Notes under the pieces: generated by a model
The model's database searches: none
What the model was told of the DNA's origin: nothing
The model's input: only the letters and a program-made list of their open reading frames with translations
Part shown: piece by piece, positions 33,190-40,701 of the stretch
Position numbering within the stretch: position 1 is the first letter of the stretch
Layout of the letters: every line of letters begins with the position of its first letter
DNA from: an uncultured Muribaculaceae bacterium
GTDB taxonomy: Bacteria > Bacteroidota > Bacteroidia > Bacteroidales > Muribaculaceae
Assembly (NCBI GenBank): GCA_910579845.1
Contig: CAJTWL010000004.1
Location: forward strand, 62,001 to 126,000
Direction of reading: 5' to 3'
DNA length: 64,000 nucleotides
Translations under genes and position numbers: made by a program

Positions 33190-33382
33190 TTTAGAAACTG
33201 TTTAAATTTATTACGAAAATTTTTTATATAGTGTTTCTTTCAGGCATTTTGAGCGTCTTTTTAGCTGTTTTCACCAAGTTTCATCGGTCGAAACCGTCAG
33301 GTTTCTCCCTCTTCAGCTTGTAAAAACTTCTCAAAAATACTTCTCAAAATCCTCTGAAAATAATTTTAAACAGTTTCTTATA
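33190..33382. repeat. About 193-bp imperfect palindrome (P3)
   Basis: AGAAACTGTTTAAA at 33193-33206 is the exact inverse of TTTAAACAGTTTCT at 33365-33378. Inside, TTTTGAG (33247-33253) matches CTCAAAA (33330-33336 and 33343-33349), TAGCTG matches CAGCTT, and the centre is GGTCGAAACC at 33286-33295. Length and nested architecture match P1 and P2, but the core sequence is different. It occupies nearly all of the 314-bp gap before RNase G. Confidence 0.75.
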
Positions 33383-33415
33383 AAACATCAGCTGCTTGTA
33401 ATTTAATAATAATGT

Positions 33416-35041
33416 ATGAAAAGTGAATTAGTAGTAGATGTCCGTCAGGAGGATATTTCTATAGCGCTGCTTGAAGAGGGCAAACTTGTTTCCCTACAGA
33501 AAGAGAGCCGCAATATTGCATATGCGGTAGGCGACCTCTATCTTGCCAAGGTGAAAAAGATCATGCCCGGACTTAATGCGGTGTTCCTCGATGTCGGTTA
33601 TGAAAAGGACGCTTTTCTTCATTACCTCGATTTAGGGCCACAGTTCAGCACATACAGCAAATACATCGCGGAGGCGATGTCAGACAAGAAACATGTGCCC
33701 GATATTTCAAAATTCAAGATGGAACCCGATATCTCTAAACAGGGTTCTGTCGGAAGTCTTCTTCAGCCTGGTCAGCAATTGCTGGTACAGATAGCAAAAG
33801 AACCGATCTCCTCCAAGGGACCGCGGCTTACAACAGAGATCTCCTTCACCGGTAGATTTATGGTACTTATTCCTTTCGGGAACAAGATATCAATTTCTCA
33901 GAAAATCAAATCACCTGAAGAGAAGATAAGACTTCGTCAGGTCATGGGCAGTATAAAACCCAAAGGCTTTAGTGTGATTGTCAGGACTTCCGCTGAAAAC
34001 AAGAAGGTGGCGGAACTCAATCACGAAATGCGTACTCTTGTGAAATGCTGGGAAGAAAGTATCTCCAAAATGCAGCGAAGTATGCCGCCGGCTCTCATTT
34101 ATGAGGAGGAATCCCGTATGGTGAGCGAGATCCGTGACATCTTTAGTCCTGAATTTGAAAATATTTATGTAAACGAGGCAGATGCGTTTACACAGATTCA
34201 GAATTACATTTCCCTTATATCACCTGAAAAAAGCGATATTGTACAGCTCTACTCAAAAGATACACCGATATTTGACCATTTCAATATTACGCGTCAGATA
34301 AAGAGCAGTTTTGGAAAGACAGTATCATTTAAGAGCGGAGCATACATAATCATCGAGCATACAGAAGCATTGCACGTAGTGGATGTCAATTCCGGAAACA
34401 GAAGTAAGGCATCTGCTGATCAGGAGACAAATGCTTTGGATGTCAATCTGAAAGCCGCAGAAGAGATTGCCCGTCAGTTGAGACTGAGGGATATGGGCGG
34501 TATCATAGTGATTGATTTTATTGACATGGCAAAAGCGGAGCATCGCCAGACTCTTTATGAGCATATGAAAACAATTATGGCGAAAGATCGTGCCCGTCAT
34601 AATATTTTGCCATTGAGTAAATTCGGACTAATGCAGATCACGCGACAGAGGGTGCGCCCGGCTCTTGACATAGCTACCAGTGAAACTTGTCCTTCCTGTT
34701 TTGGCAAAGGAGAGGTTCAGGCATCGATTCTGTTTACCGACAAGCTTGAGGAGAAACTGGAGTATTTGGTTTCACACCTTAAGATCAAGAAATTTAAAAT
34801 GTATGTGCATCCTTATGTCGATGCCTATTTGAAGAAAGGTCTTTTCTCCATTTATAGTAAATGGAGAAGATCATTCGGCAGAGGATTTAGAGTTATTGCC
34901 GATGAATCTCTCACATATCTTGAGTACAGGGTCTATGGAGAGGATGGCAAAGAAATAGATTTAAAAGAGGAGAGCGATATGAATTCAAGTCAGACAAAAA
35001 ATCGCCTTCGTCAGAATTCACGAGGTAAAGAGGAAAACTAA
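33416..35041 (+). CDS. rng: Ribonuclease G (RNase E/G family)
   Basis: This single-strand endoribonuclease, 541 residues long, processes rRNA and mRNA 5' ends in the cytoplasm. An S1-type RNA-binding domain lies near the N-terminus (about 35-125). The metal-binding aspartates are in HVVDVNSGNRS and GGIIVIDFIDMAK, and the zinc-link cysteines are in SETCPSCFGKGE (about 424). There is no long C-terminal scaffold as in RNase E, so the RNase G label fits. It follows palindrome P3 by 33 bases. Confidence 0.94.
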   Translation: MKSELVVDVRQEDISIALLEEGKLVSLQKESRNIAYAVGDLYLAKVKKIMPGLNAVFLDVGYEKDAFLHYLDLGPQFSTYSKYIAEAMSDKKHVPDISKFKMEPDISKQGSVGSLLQPGQQLLVQIAKEPISSKGPRLTTEISFTGRFMVLIPFGNKISISQKIKSPEEKIRLRQVMGSIKPKGFSVIVRTSAENKKVAELNHEMRTLVKCWEESISKMQRSMPPALIYEEESRMVSEIRDIFSPEFENIYVNEADAFTQIQNYISLISPEKSDIVQLYSKDTPIFDHFNITRQIKSSFGKTVSFKSGAYIIIEHTEALHVVDVNSGNRSKASADQETNALDVNLKAAEEIARQLRLRDMGGIIVIDFIDMAKAEHRQTLYEHMKTIMAKDRARHNILPLSKFGLMQITRQRVRPALDIATSETCPSCFGKGEVQASILFTDKLEEKLEYLVSHLKIKKFKMYVHPYVDAYLKKGLFSIYSKWRRSFGRGFRVIADESLTYLEYRVYGEDGKEIDLKEESDMNSSQTKNRLRQNSRGKEEN

Positions 35042-35052
35042 ACAGTTAATCT

Positions 35053-35090
35053 AAAAAAAATTAACGCGGGTACCATTCGGTATCCGCGTT
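35053..35090 (-). terminator. Terminator between rng and folC
   Basis: AACGCGGGTACC at 35063-35074 pairs with GGTATCCGCGTT at 35079-35090 around a four-base loop. On the minus strand it is followed by a run of eight T, so it ends the folC operon. It may also stop rng transcripts. Confidence 0.85.
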
Positions 35091-35117
35091 GTTACGTTTG
35101 TCCATTGAAATGTATGT

Positions 35118-36449
35118 TCAGGCAAGGAAATCGGCAACAACGAATGTTGAGCCGCCGATATAAATTATATCATTATCCGATGCGTCTGATAAAGCGTGGT
35201 TATAAGCGTCTTTGACAGAAGGGGAGGAGATTACTGTTTTAAGTCCGCTATTCGCGCACTTTTTCATCAGGGTATCTGCATTCATGGCTCTCGGTATGTT
35301 CGCCTGTGTTATATAGTAAAGACCATATTCAGGCAACAAAGGAAGTATATGCTCCACATCCTTGTCCGCGACAAATCCCAATACTATTCTTAATTTGGCA
35401 TCGGGATGAGTAATGCTACGTTGGTTCATCAGATCGTCAAGTTGTGCGGAGATCTCTTTTATTCCCGCTTCATTGTGTCCGGTATCGCATATGGTAAGAG
35501 GGATGTCGGCTGTTTTCATCCATCTGCCCTTTAATCCGGTATTTTCAGTAACCTCTTCTATTCCCTTTTTTATAAGCTGTGGTTCAAGTCTTATGCCGGT
35601 GTCCTGCATCGCCCGCACCGATTTTAAGACTGTGTTGATATTCGGTTTCTGATATTTGCCTGCAAGCGGAAGTCTGAAGTCTCCTGCCAGCTGCGACTTG
35701 CAGTCCCATCCCCAGATGCTGTTCTGCTTTATATATGTTACTTCAGGTTCAGCGTATGCCAGATAGACAGGTGAATTCATACTTTCAGCTTTCCTGATAA
35801 ATACAGTCTCGATATTGTTTGTGGCTTCCCCTATGACAACCGGGATATTTTCCTTTATTATTCCGGCTTTTTCGGATGCGATCTTTTCGAGAGTGTCTCC
35901 AAGGAATTGTGTGTGGTCGTAAGATATATTGGTTATTACCGATATCTCCGGGGTGATGATATTGGTGGAATCAAGCCTTCCACCCATCCCGGTTTCAATT
36001 ACAGCAAAGTCGACTTCTTGTCTTGCGAACCAGTCGAAAGCCAGTATCATAGTCAGTTCGAAGAAACTTGGAGAAATATTGGCTGTGTTACTCATAACTC
36101 TCCATTTGTCTGTGAATTCCAAGACGGCATCCATTGGAGTCATTTCTCCGTTTACGCGTATTCTTTCTCGAAAGTCAACAAGATGAGGAGATGTGTAGAG
36201 ACCTGTCTTATATCCGTTTGCCTGCAGAATGGAAGCTATCATATGCGACGTGCTGCCTTTCCCGTTTGTGCCTGCTATGTGTATTGAACGAAATTTTTTG
36301 TGAGGATGGTCAAAAAGCTTGTCTAATGCAAGCGTGCGTTCAAGACCGGGTTTGTATGCGGCTCCGCCAACTCTTGAAAACATCGGGAGCTGTGAAAAGA
36401 GATAATCCACAGCTTCTTTATAGCGATTTGAAATTTCAGTATTATCCAT
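35118..36449 (-). CDS. folC: Bifunctional folylpolyglutamate/dihydrofolate synthase
   Basis: This Mur-ligase-family enzyme of 443 residues adds glutamate to dihydropteroate or folates using ATP. The ATP loop is IAGTNGKGSTSHMIASILQ, followed by LYTSPHLVDFRERIRVNG. The central domain has IETGMGGRLDSTNII and ISYDHTQFLGDTLEKIASEK. The C-terminal domain begins near DTGHNEAGIKE. All key elements are present. Its first codons overlap the end of the preceding chromate-transporter gene by eight bases, so it is the third gene of that operon. Confidence 0.95.
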   Translation of the reverse strand: MDNTEISNRYKEAVDYLFSQLPMFSRVGGAAYKPGLERTLALDKLFDHPHKKFRSIHIAGTNGKGSTSHMIASILQANGYKTGLYTSPHLVDFRERIRVNGEMTPMDAVLEFTDKWRVMSNTANISPSFFELTMILAFDWFARQEVDFAVIETGMGGRLDSTNIITPEISVITNISYDHTQFLGDTLEKIASEKAGIIKENIPVVIGEATNNIETVFIRKAESMNSPVYLAYAEPEVTYIKQNSIWGWDCKSQLAGDFRLPLAGKYQKPNINTVLKSVRAMQDTGIRLEPQLIKKGIEEVTENTGLKGRWMKTADIPLTICDTGHNEAGIKEISAQLDDLMNQRSITHPDAKLRIVLGFVADKDVEHILPLLPEYGLYYITQANIPRAMNADTLMKKCANSGLKTVISSPSVKDAYNHALSDASDNDIIYIGGSTFVVADFLA

Positions 36450-37047
36450 ATATGATATATCCAGCCGTGCCTGCTAAAATGATTATTAATATAGGATGCA
36501 CCTTGATTGCCTTTTTGCCGGTTTTTATCGGGAAGTAGGCAAGAAGGAACGCGATAGCGCAGATTGCTATATTTGTATATAGTTGCCAGCTTATGTTTTG
36601 CGGGTTGAAATTGGCTGTATTCATCAGCATTATTGCAGCCGAGGCTATCAGCCCTACAACAACGGGTCTTAGTCCATTGAAAATGGATTTTATGACTCCG
36701 CTTTCATGATGCCGGCGAATGAAGTGGGAACAATATAGCACAAGAAAGAAACTTGGAATTGTAACTGCCAGGGTGGCAAGAATGGAACCCAATATACCCC
36801 ATAGCGGACCTGATAATTCCGGAATTACATTTCCGGGAGCGACATAACCTATATATGTCGCTGAATTGATGCCTATCGGTCCCGGAGTCATTTGTGAGAT
36901 TGCCACAATATCGGTAAACATGGATTCTGATATCCATCCGGGTTCCACAACCGATTTCTCTACAAGTGAAAGCATGGCATAACCTCCTCCGAAACCGAAA
37001 ATTCCTATTTTCAGATATGCCCAGATAAGTTTGAGATATATTTGCAT
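36442..37047 (-). CDS. Chromate transporter, single-domain (second half)
   Basis: This 201-residue membrane protein is one CHR domain. It has the family pattern KIGIFGFGGGYAMLSLVEK near the N-terminus, then AISQMTPGPIGINSATYIGY, and about five or six helices. In full-length ChrA two such domains are fused; here they are separate genes 52 bp apart, as in short-chain CHR pairs. Substrates are chromate or sulfate-like anions by family, but the natural role in gut bacteria is unproven. It overlaps folC by eight bases. Confidence 0.9.
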   Translation of the reverse strand: MQIYLKLIWAYLKIGIFGFGGGYAMLSLVEKSVVEPGWISESMFTDIVAISQMTPGPIGINSATYIGYVAPGNVIPELSGPLWGILGSILATLAVTIPSFFLVLYCSHFIRRHHESGVIKSIFNGLRPVVVGLIASAAIMLMNTANFNPQNISWQLYTNIAICAIAFLLAYFPIKTGKKAIKVHPILIIILAGTAGYIIYG

Positions 37048-37071
37048 GGAGTGTTGAGATTGTTAATAATA

Positions 37072-37088
37072 AAGTGATTTAAACTTTT
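37072..37088. repeat. Solitary copy of the P2 arm sequence
   Basis: AAGTGATTTAAACTTTT here matches 17 bases of the left arm of palindrome P2 at 21177. It sits between the two chromate-transporter genes with no inverted partner nearby. Confidence 0.5.
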
Positions 37089-37099
37089 CAATGTCGGAC

Positions 37100-37714
37100 T
37101 TATTGCTTATTAGTCTTGAATTGTGGAATTTTCCATACGAGAAATCCGAATATTCCTCCAAGTAAAATATAGAGGATGGGATTTGAAACGAATCCTAAAT
37201 CCATAGAGATCATAAATGCAACTACGAAAGGTATCCACACGGTCTTCCATTTCAGTCTGGCTGCTTTTGCCGAAGTAATTACCGGAGCAATAATCAGAGC
37301 CACCACCGCAGGTCGTATGCCCATAAAGATAGATGAAATGACATGATTGTTTTTTATCATGTCCGGTGTGAGAAATATGGCGATACAAAGGATTATGAGG
37401 AAGGATGGCAGAATTGTGCCGAGAGATGCGATTATGCTCCCTTTGCCGCCTCTCACTTTATCTCCGACAGCTGTAGCGATATTTACTGCAAGGATTCCCG
37501 GAAGACTTTGCGCTATTGCGAGCAGATCAAGAAAATCACTCCGTTTGATCCAGTTGTGTTTATCAACAATCTCTCTTTCTATTATTGATATCATTGCCCA
37601 TCCGCCGCCAAATGTGAAGGCTCCGATTTTAAAAAAGGATAGAAAAAGTTGTGAAAGGGATGTGACGGTCTCGGAATCCTCCTTCTGATTGATTTTATCG
37701 TTGTTATTGCTCAT
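37100..37714 (-). CDS. Chromate transporter, single-domain (first half)
   Basis: This is the partner CHR-domain protein, 204 residues. I start it at 37714 (MSNNNDKINQKEDSE), because the longer reading from 37774 would cross the -7 promoter element at 37772. The CHR signature is FKIGAFTFGGGWAMISIIER, and the second conserved part is AIAQSLPGILAVNIATAVGD. The polar N-terminal 35 residues precede five to six helices. The pair probably works as a heterodimer in the inner membrane, and folC follows in the same operon. Confidence 0.9.
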   Translation of the reverse strand: MSNNNDKINQKEDSETVTSLSQLFLSFFKIGAFTFGGGWAMISIIEREIVDKHNWIKRSDFLDLLAIAQSLPGILAVNIATAVGDKVRGGKGSIIASLGTILPSFLIILCIAIFLTPDMIKNNHVISSIFMGIRPAVVALIIAPVITSAKAARLKWKTVWIPFVVAFMISMDLGFVSNPILYILLGGIFGFLVWKIPQFKTNKQ

Positions 37715-37771
37715 ACTGATATGCTTGAACCGAGAACCAATAAACGGGTTCCGGTCCCCTATAATTATATG

Positions 37772-37779
37772 CAAAATTA
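37772..37779 (-). promoter_or_regulatory. Probable -7 element of the chr-chr-folC operon
   Basis: The minus strand reads TAATTTTG, 57 bases before the chosen start at 37714. The -33 region is AT-rich without a clear TTTG. Confidence 0.45.
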
Positions 37780-38019
37780 ATTCTTTGGCAGTTTATTGGA
37801 AATTAATTTTGAAAAAATTGAAAACTTAAATTGGAAAAGAATAAATAGGATGGAAAATTTGATTAACTTTGTATAACGTGCTTAATAGGCACGAACAGAA
37901 TATTTCCCATCTGTAACAGTTTCTTAATTAAACAAAATGCAAACGGGGGAAGAACTGATATGATAATCCCGAATATCTGGACAATATTTAAATAATATTT
38001 AAGTAAGTGATATTTTAAT

Positions 38020-38457
38020 ATGGCACTCTGGTTCGAATGTAAAGTGAGATATGACAAGATGCAGGAAAATGGAATGGTAAAGAAGGTCAATGAACCATAT
38101 CTTGTGGATGCATTGACATTTACCGAGGCGGAAGCCCGCATCCTGGAGGAAATGAAACCCTATATATCAGGTGAATATTCTATTTCAGCGGAGAAAAAAA
38201 CAAAAATAGCAGAGATCTTTTTTAATGAGGATGGTGACCGGTATTATCAGGTTAAGGTCAACTTCGTAACTCTTGACGAAAAGACAGGAACTGAAAAGAA
38301 GAGCGCTCAGCTTATTCTTGTTCAGGCAAATGATCTGGAAGATGCATTAAAGAAGTTCCAGATCGGCATGGAAGGCACTATGTCTGATTATGAGATAGCA
38401 TCTATAGCGGAAACGATGATTATGGATGTGTTTCCGGCAAAACTTGGTGGAGAATAA
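38020..38457 (+). CDS. DUF4494 protein
   Basis: This 145-residue protein matches the DUF4494 family, restricted as far as I know to Bacteroidetes: it begins MALWFECKVRYDKMQENG and has KVNEPYLVDALTFTEAEARI. It is soluble with no signal peptide. It contains alternating beta and helical segments, including YYQVKVNFVTLDEKTG, as if a small beta sheet binds a ligand. Its stop is two bases before yggS, so the genes are coupled. Function is unknown. The 245 bp upstream hold a TAACTTTG element at 37864-37871 and a CGTGC/GCACG hairpin. Confidence 0.85.
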   Translation: MALWFECKVRYDKMQENGMVKKVNEPYLVDALTFTEAEARILEEMKPYISGEYSISAEKKTKIAEIFFNEDGDRYYQVKVNFVTLDEKTGTEKKSAQLILVQANDLEDALKKFQIGMEGTMSDYEIASIAETMIMDVFPAKLGGE

Positions 38458-38459
38458 CC

Positions 38460-39140
38460 ATGGATTCTGAATTAAATATACAGGGACGGATAATGGAGTT
38501 GCATCAGCTGATACCTGCAGGTGTCAAGCTTGTCGCCGTTTCCAAATTCCATCCTTATACAATGATTCAGGAGGCTTATGATGCCGGACAACGTGCATTC
38601 GGAGAAAGCCGCGTGCAGGAACTGCTCGAGAAGATTCCCCGTCTTCCGGAGGATATCGAATGGCATTTTATCGGGCATCTCCAGACCAACAAGGTTAAAC
38701 AGCTGGTAGGAAATACCGCTTTGATAGAAAGTGTCGATTCGGAAAAACTGATAAATCTGATTGATGCCGAATCCCGTAAAATAGGTGTCGTTTCCAAGGT
38801 TCTCATGCAGGTTCATGTGGCACAGGAGGAAACCAAGTTCGGATTTCTTCCGGAGGAGCTGGTTGGATATTTCCGGGAAAAAAGATTTGAAACCCTTACT
38901 AATACTCATATCTGTGGAATTATGGGTATGGCTTCAAATACTGATGACATGTCGCGTGTTCGTGCTGACTTTGCCGAAATCGCTTCCGTTTACAGACAGA
39001 TTGTCGGTATTCAGGATCTCGGATTACGGGGTTTCGATCAGATATCAATGGGTATGAGTCATGATTGGCCTGTAGCTGTGGAGGAGGGAGCGACTATAGT
39101 GAGAATAGGGAGTAGTATCTTCGGTGAAAGGGTATATTGA
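38460..39140 (+). CDS. YggS-family PLP homeostasis protein
   Basis: This 226-residue single-domain fold type III protein binds pyridoxal phosphate without a known enzymatic reaction and helps balance vitamin B6 and amino-acid pools. Lys29 in LVAVSKFHP is the expected PLP lysine. FGESRVQELLEKI, EWHFIGHLQTNKVKQL and GLRGFDQISMGMSHDWPVA are all family signatures. It starts two bases after the DUF4494 gene and 70 bp before the sugar transporter. Confidence 0.94.
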   Translation: MDSELNIQGRIMELHQLIPAGVKLVAVSKFHPYTMIQEAYDAGQRAFGESRVQELLEKIPRLPEDIEWHFIGHLQTNKVKQLVGNTALIESVDSEKLINLIDAESRKIGVVSKVLMQVHVAQEETKFGFLPEELVGYFREKRFETLTNTHICGIMGMASNTDDMSRVRADFAEIASVYRQIVGIQDLGLRGFDQISMGMSHDWPVAVEEGATIVRIGSSIFGERVY

Positions 39141-39210
39141 GAAACCCGACTGTGGAATTTTATGAAAAGTTTTCAATAAAATCTAAAAAACCAAAAAACT
39201 AATAGATAAA

Positions 39211-40557
39211 ATGAGCACAAAAGCAACACAGGGGGCGGTACCCCAGAAGAAACCTGTTGTGGCAATCGTTACGATGTTTTTCATCTTTGCCATGATATCA
39301 TTTGTGACAAATATGGCGGCTCCTTTCGGCAACATTTGGGGTTATCGCTACGAATGGGCCGGAATGGCCGGTAACCTGATGAACTTCTTGGCATATCTCT
39401 TTATGGGTATTCCGGCAGGAAATATGCTGATTAAATATGGCTATAAAAAAACAGCTCTTATAGCTCTGGCAGTCGGAGCCATAGGACTCGGCATTCAATT
39501 GCTTTCAAGTGTGGTTGGCGCTGATATAATAGTTATCGACGGCAAAACCCCGACAACACTTAATCTCTTCATTTATCTTCTTGGAGCTTTGGTATGTGGC
39601 TTCTGTGTCTGCATGCTCAACACTGTTGTAAACCCGATGCTGAATCTTTTGGGAGGCGGTGGCAACCGCGGTAATCAGCTTGTTCAGATGGGTGGATCTT
39701 TCAATTCAATGGCGGCTACCGCAACACCTCTTTTGGTGGGTATGCTTATCGGTAATCTTACAGCAAAGACAAGCATGTCTGAAGTGGCACCGTTGGTTGT
39801 AACCGGTATTGTTATCTTTATTTTATCGTTCATAATTATTTCTCTTGTCAAGATCCAGGAGCCGCAGGCGCAGCTCAGTAAAGTGAAATATGAACATAGT
39901 CCATTGGCTTTCCGTCATTGTATGCTTGGTGTCATCGCCATTTTCCTATATGTCGGCATTGAGATAGGTATCCCCGGTGAGTTGAATGCCTGGATCAGTA
40001 ATAAATTTAAATTCGAAGGCGCGGCCGCCGTGGCTGGTTCTCTTGCGGCCTTGTATTGGCTTATGATGCTTATCGGTCGTGTGCTCAGTTCCGCTATCAG
40101 CGGTAAGGTATCACCCCGGACACAAATGATTACCGTGTCATCGGTTGCTATCATACTTGTACTCATTGCAATCTTCCTCCCGGAAAAAATAACATTCACC
40201 TCGCCGGCGATTGAATCTCTTGATATAAAGAGCGGTCAGGTTCCGATGAAATGTCTCTTCCTCTTCCTTTGCGGATTGTGCACATCTGTAATGTGGGGCG
40301 GTATATTTAATCTCGCCACCGAGGGTCTTGGAAAATACACTGCCAAAGCTTCCGGAATCTTTATGATGATGGTTGTCGGCGGCGGTATCATGCCGTATAT
40401 CCAGGATTGGATAGGAAGAAGTTTCGGATATATCAACAGTTATTGGCTCGTTGTTGCCATGTTGGTATACATATTGTATTATTCGCTATATGGTTCCAAA
40501 AATGTAAATAAAGATATCCCTGTTGGGGAGGAACCGTTCGATTTACGAGACTTATAA
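39211..40557 (+). CDS. MFS sugar transporter (FHS-like)
   Basis: This 448-residue inner-membrane transporter of the major facilitator superfamily has 12 predicted helices. The resemblance is to the fucose:H+ symporter group: WAGMAGNLMNFLAYLFMGIP and AGNMLIKYGYKKTALIALAV in the first helices, then CVCMLNTVVNPMLNLLGGGG. A second-half loop has ALYWLMMLIGRVLSSAISGK. The substrate, likely a monosaccharide or related solute, cannot be read from the sequence. A hairpin terminator follows, and the gene is 70 bp after yggS. Confidence 0.87.
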   Translation: MSTKATQGAVPQKKPVVAIVTMFFIFAMISFVTNMAAPFGNIWGYRYEWAGMAGNLMNFLAYLFMGIPAGNMLIKYGYKKTALIALAVGAIGLGIQLLSSVVGADIIVIDGKTPTTLNLFIYLLGALVCGFCVCMLNTVVNPMLNLLGGGGNRGNQLVQMGGSFNSMAATATPLLVGMLIGNLTAKTSMSEVAPLVVTGIVIFILSFIIISLVKIQEPQAQLSKVKYEHSPLAFRHCMLGVIAIFLYVGIEIGIPGELNAWISNKFKFEGAAAVAGSLAALYWLMMLIGRVLSSAISGKVSPRTQMITVSSVAIILVLIAIFLPEKITFTSPAIESLDIKSGQVPMKCLFLFLCGLCTSVMWGGIFNLATEGLGKYTAKASGIFMMMVVGGGIMPYIQDWIGRSFGYINSYWLVVAMLVYILYYSLYGSKNVNKDIPVGEEPFDLRDL

Positions 40558-40565
40558 TATAAGGT

Positions 40566-40597
40566 AAAGGGTGGGGCAATTTATAACCCGCCCTTTT
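40566..40597 (+). terminator. Terminator after the MFS transporter gene
   Basis: AAAGGGTGGG at 40566-40575 pairs with CCCGCCCTTT (40587-40596), with one G-T pair, then a short T run, eight bases after the stop codon. Confidence 0.75.
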
Positions 40598-40701
40598 CAA
40601 TTATTCCCGTGTGGAATAAAATGGCTTTAAAAAACCTATAATTGAATTCACATATAATATTAATTCTAATTTAAAAATTGTAGTAAAACAGAAAAATCAT
40701 T

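Noticed and set aside
37100..37774. Longer start for the first chromate transporter gene at 37774
   Set aside because: The extra residues are unlike the family and the start would sit within the -7 promoter element at 37772-37779, so the start at 37714 is preferred.
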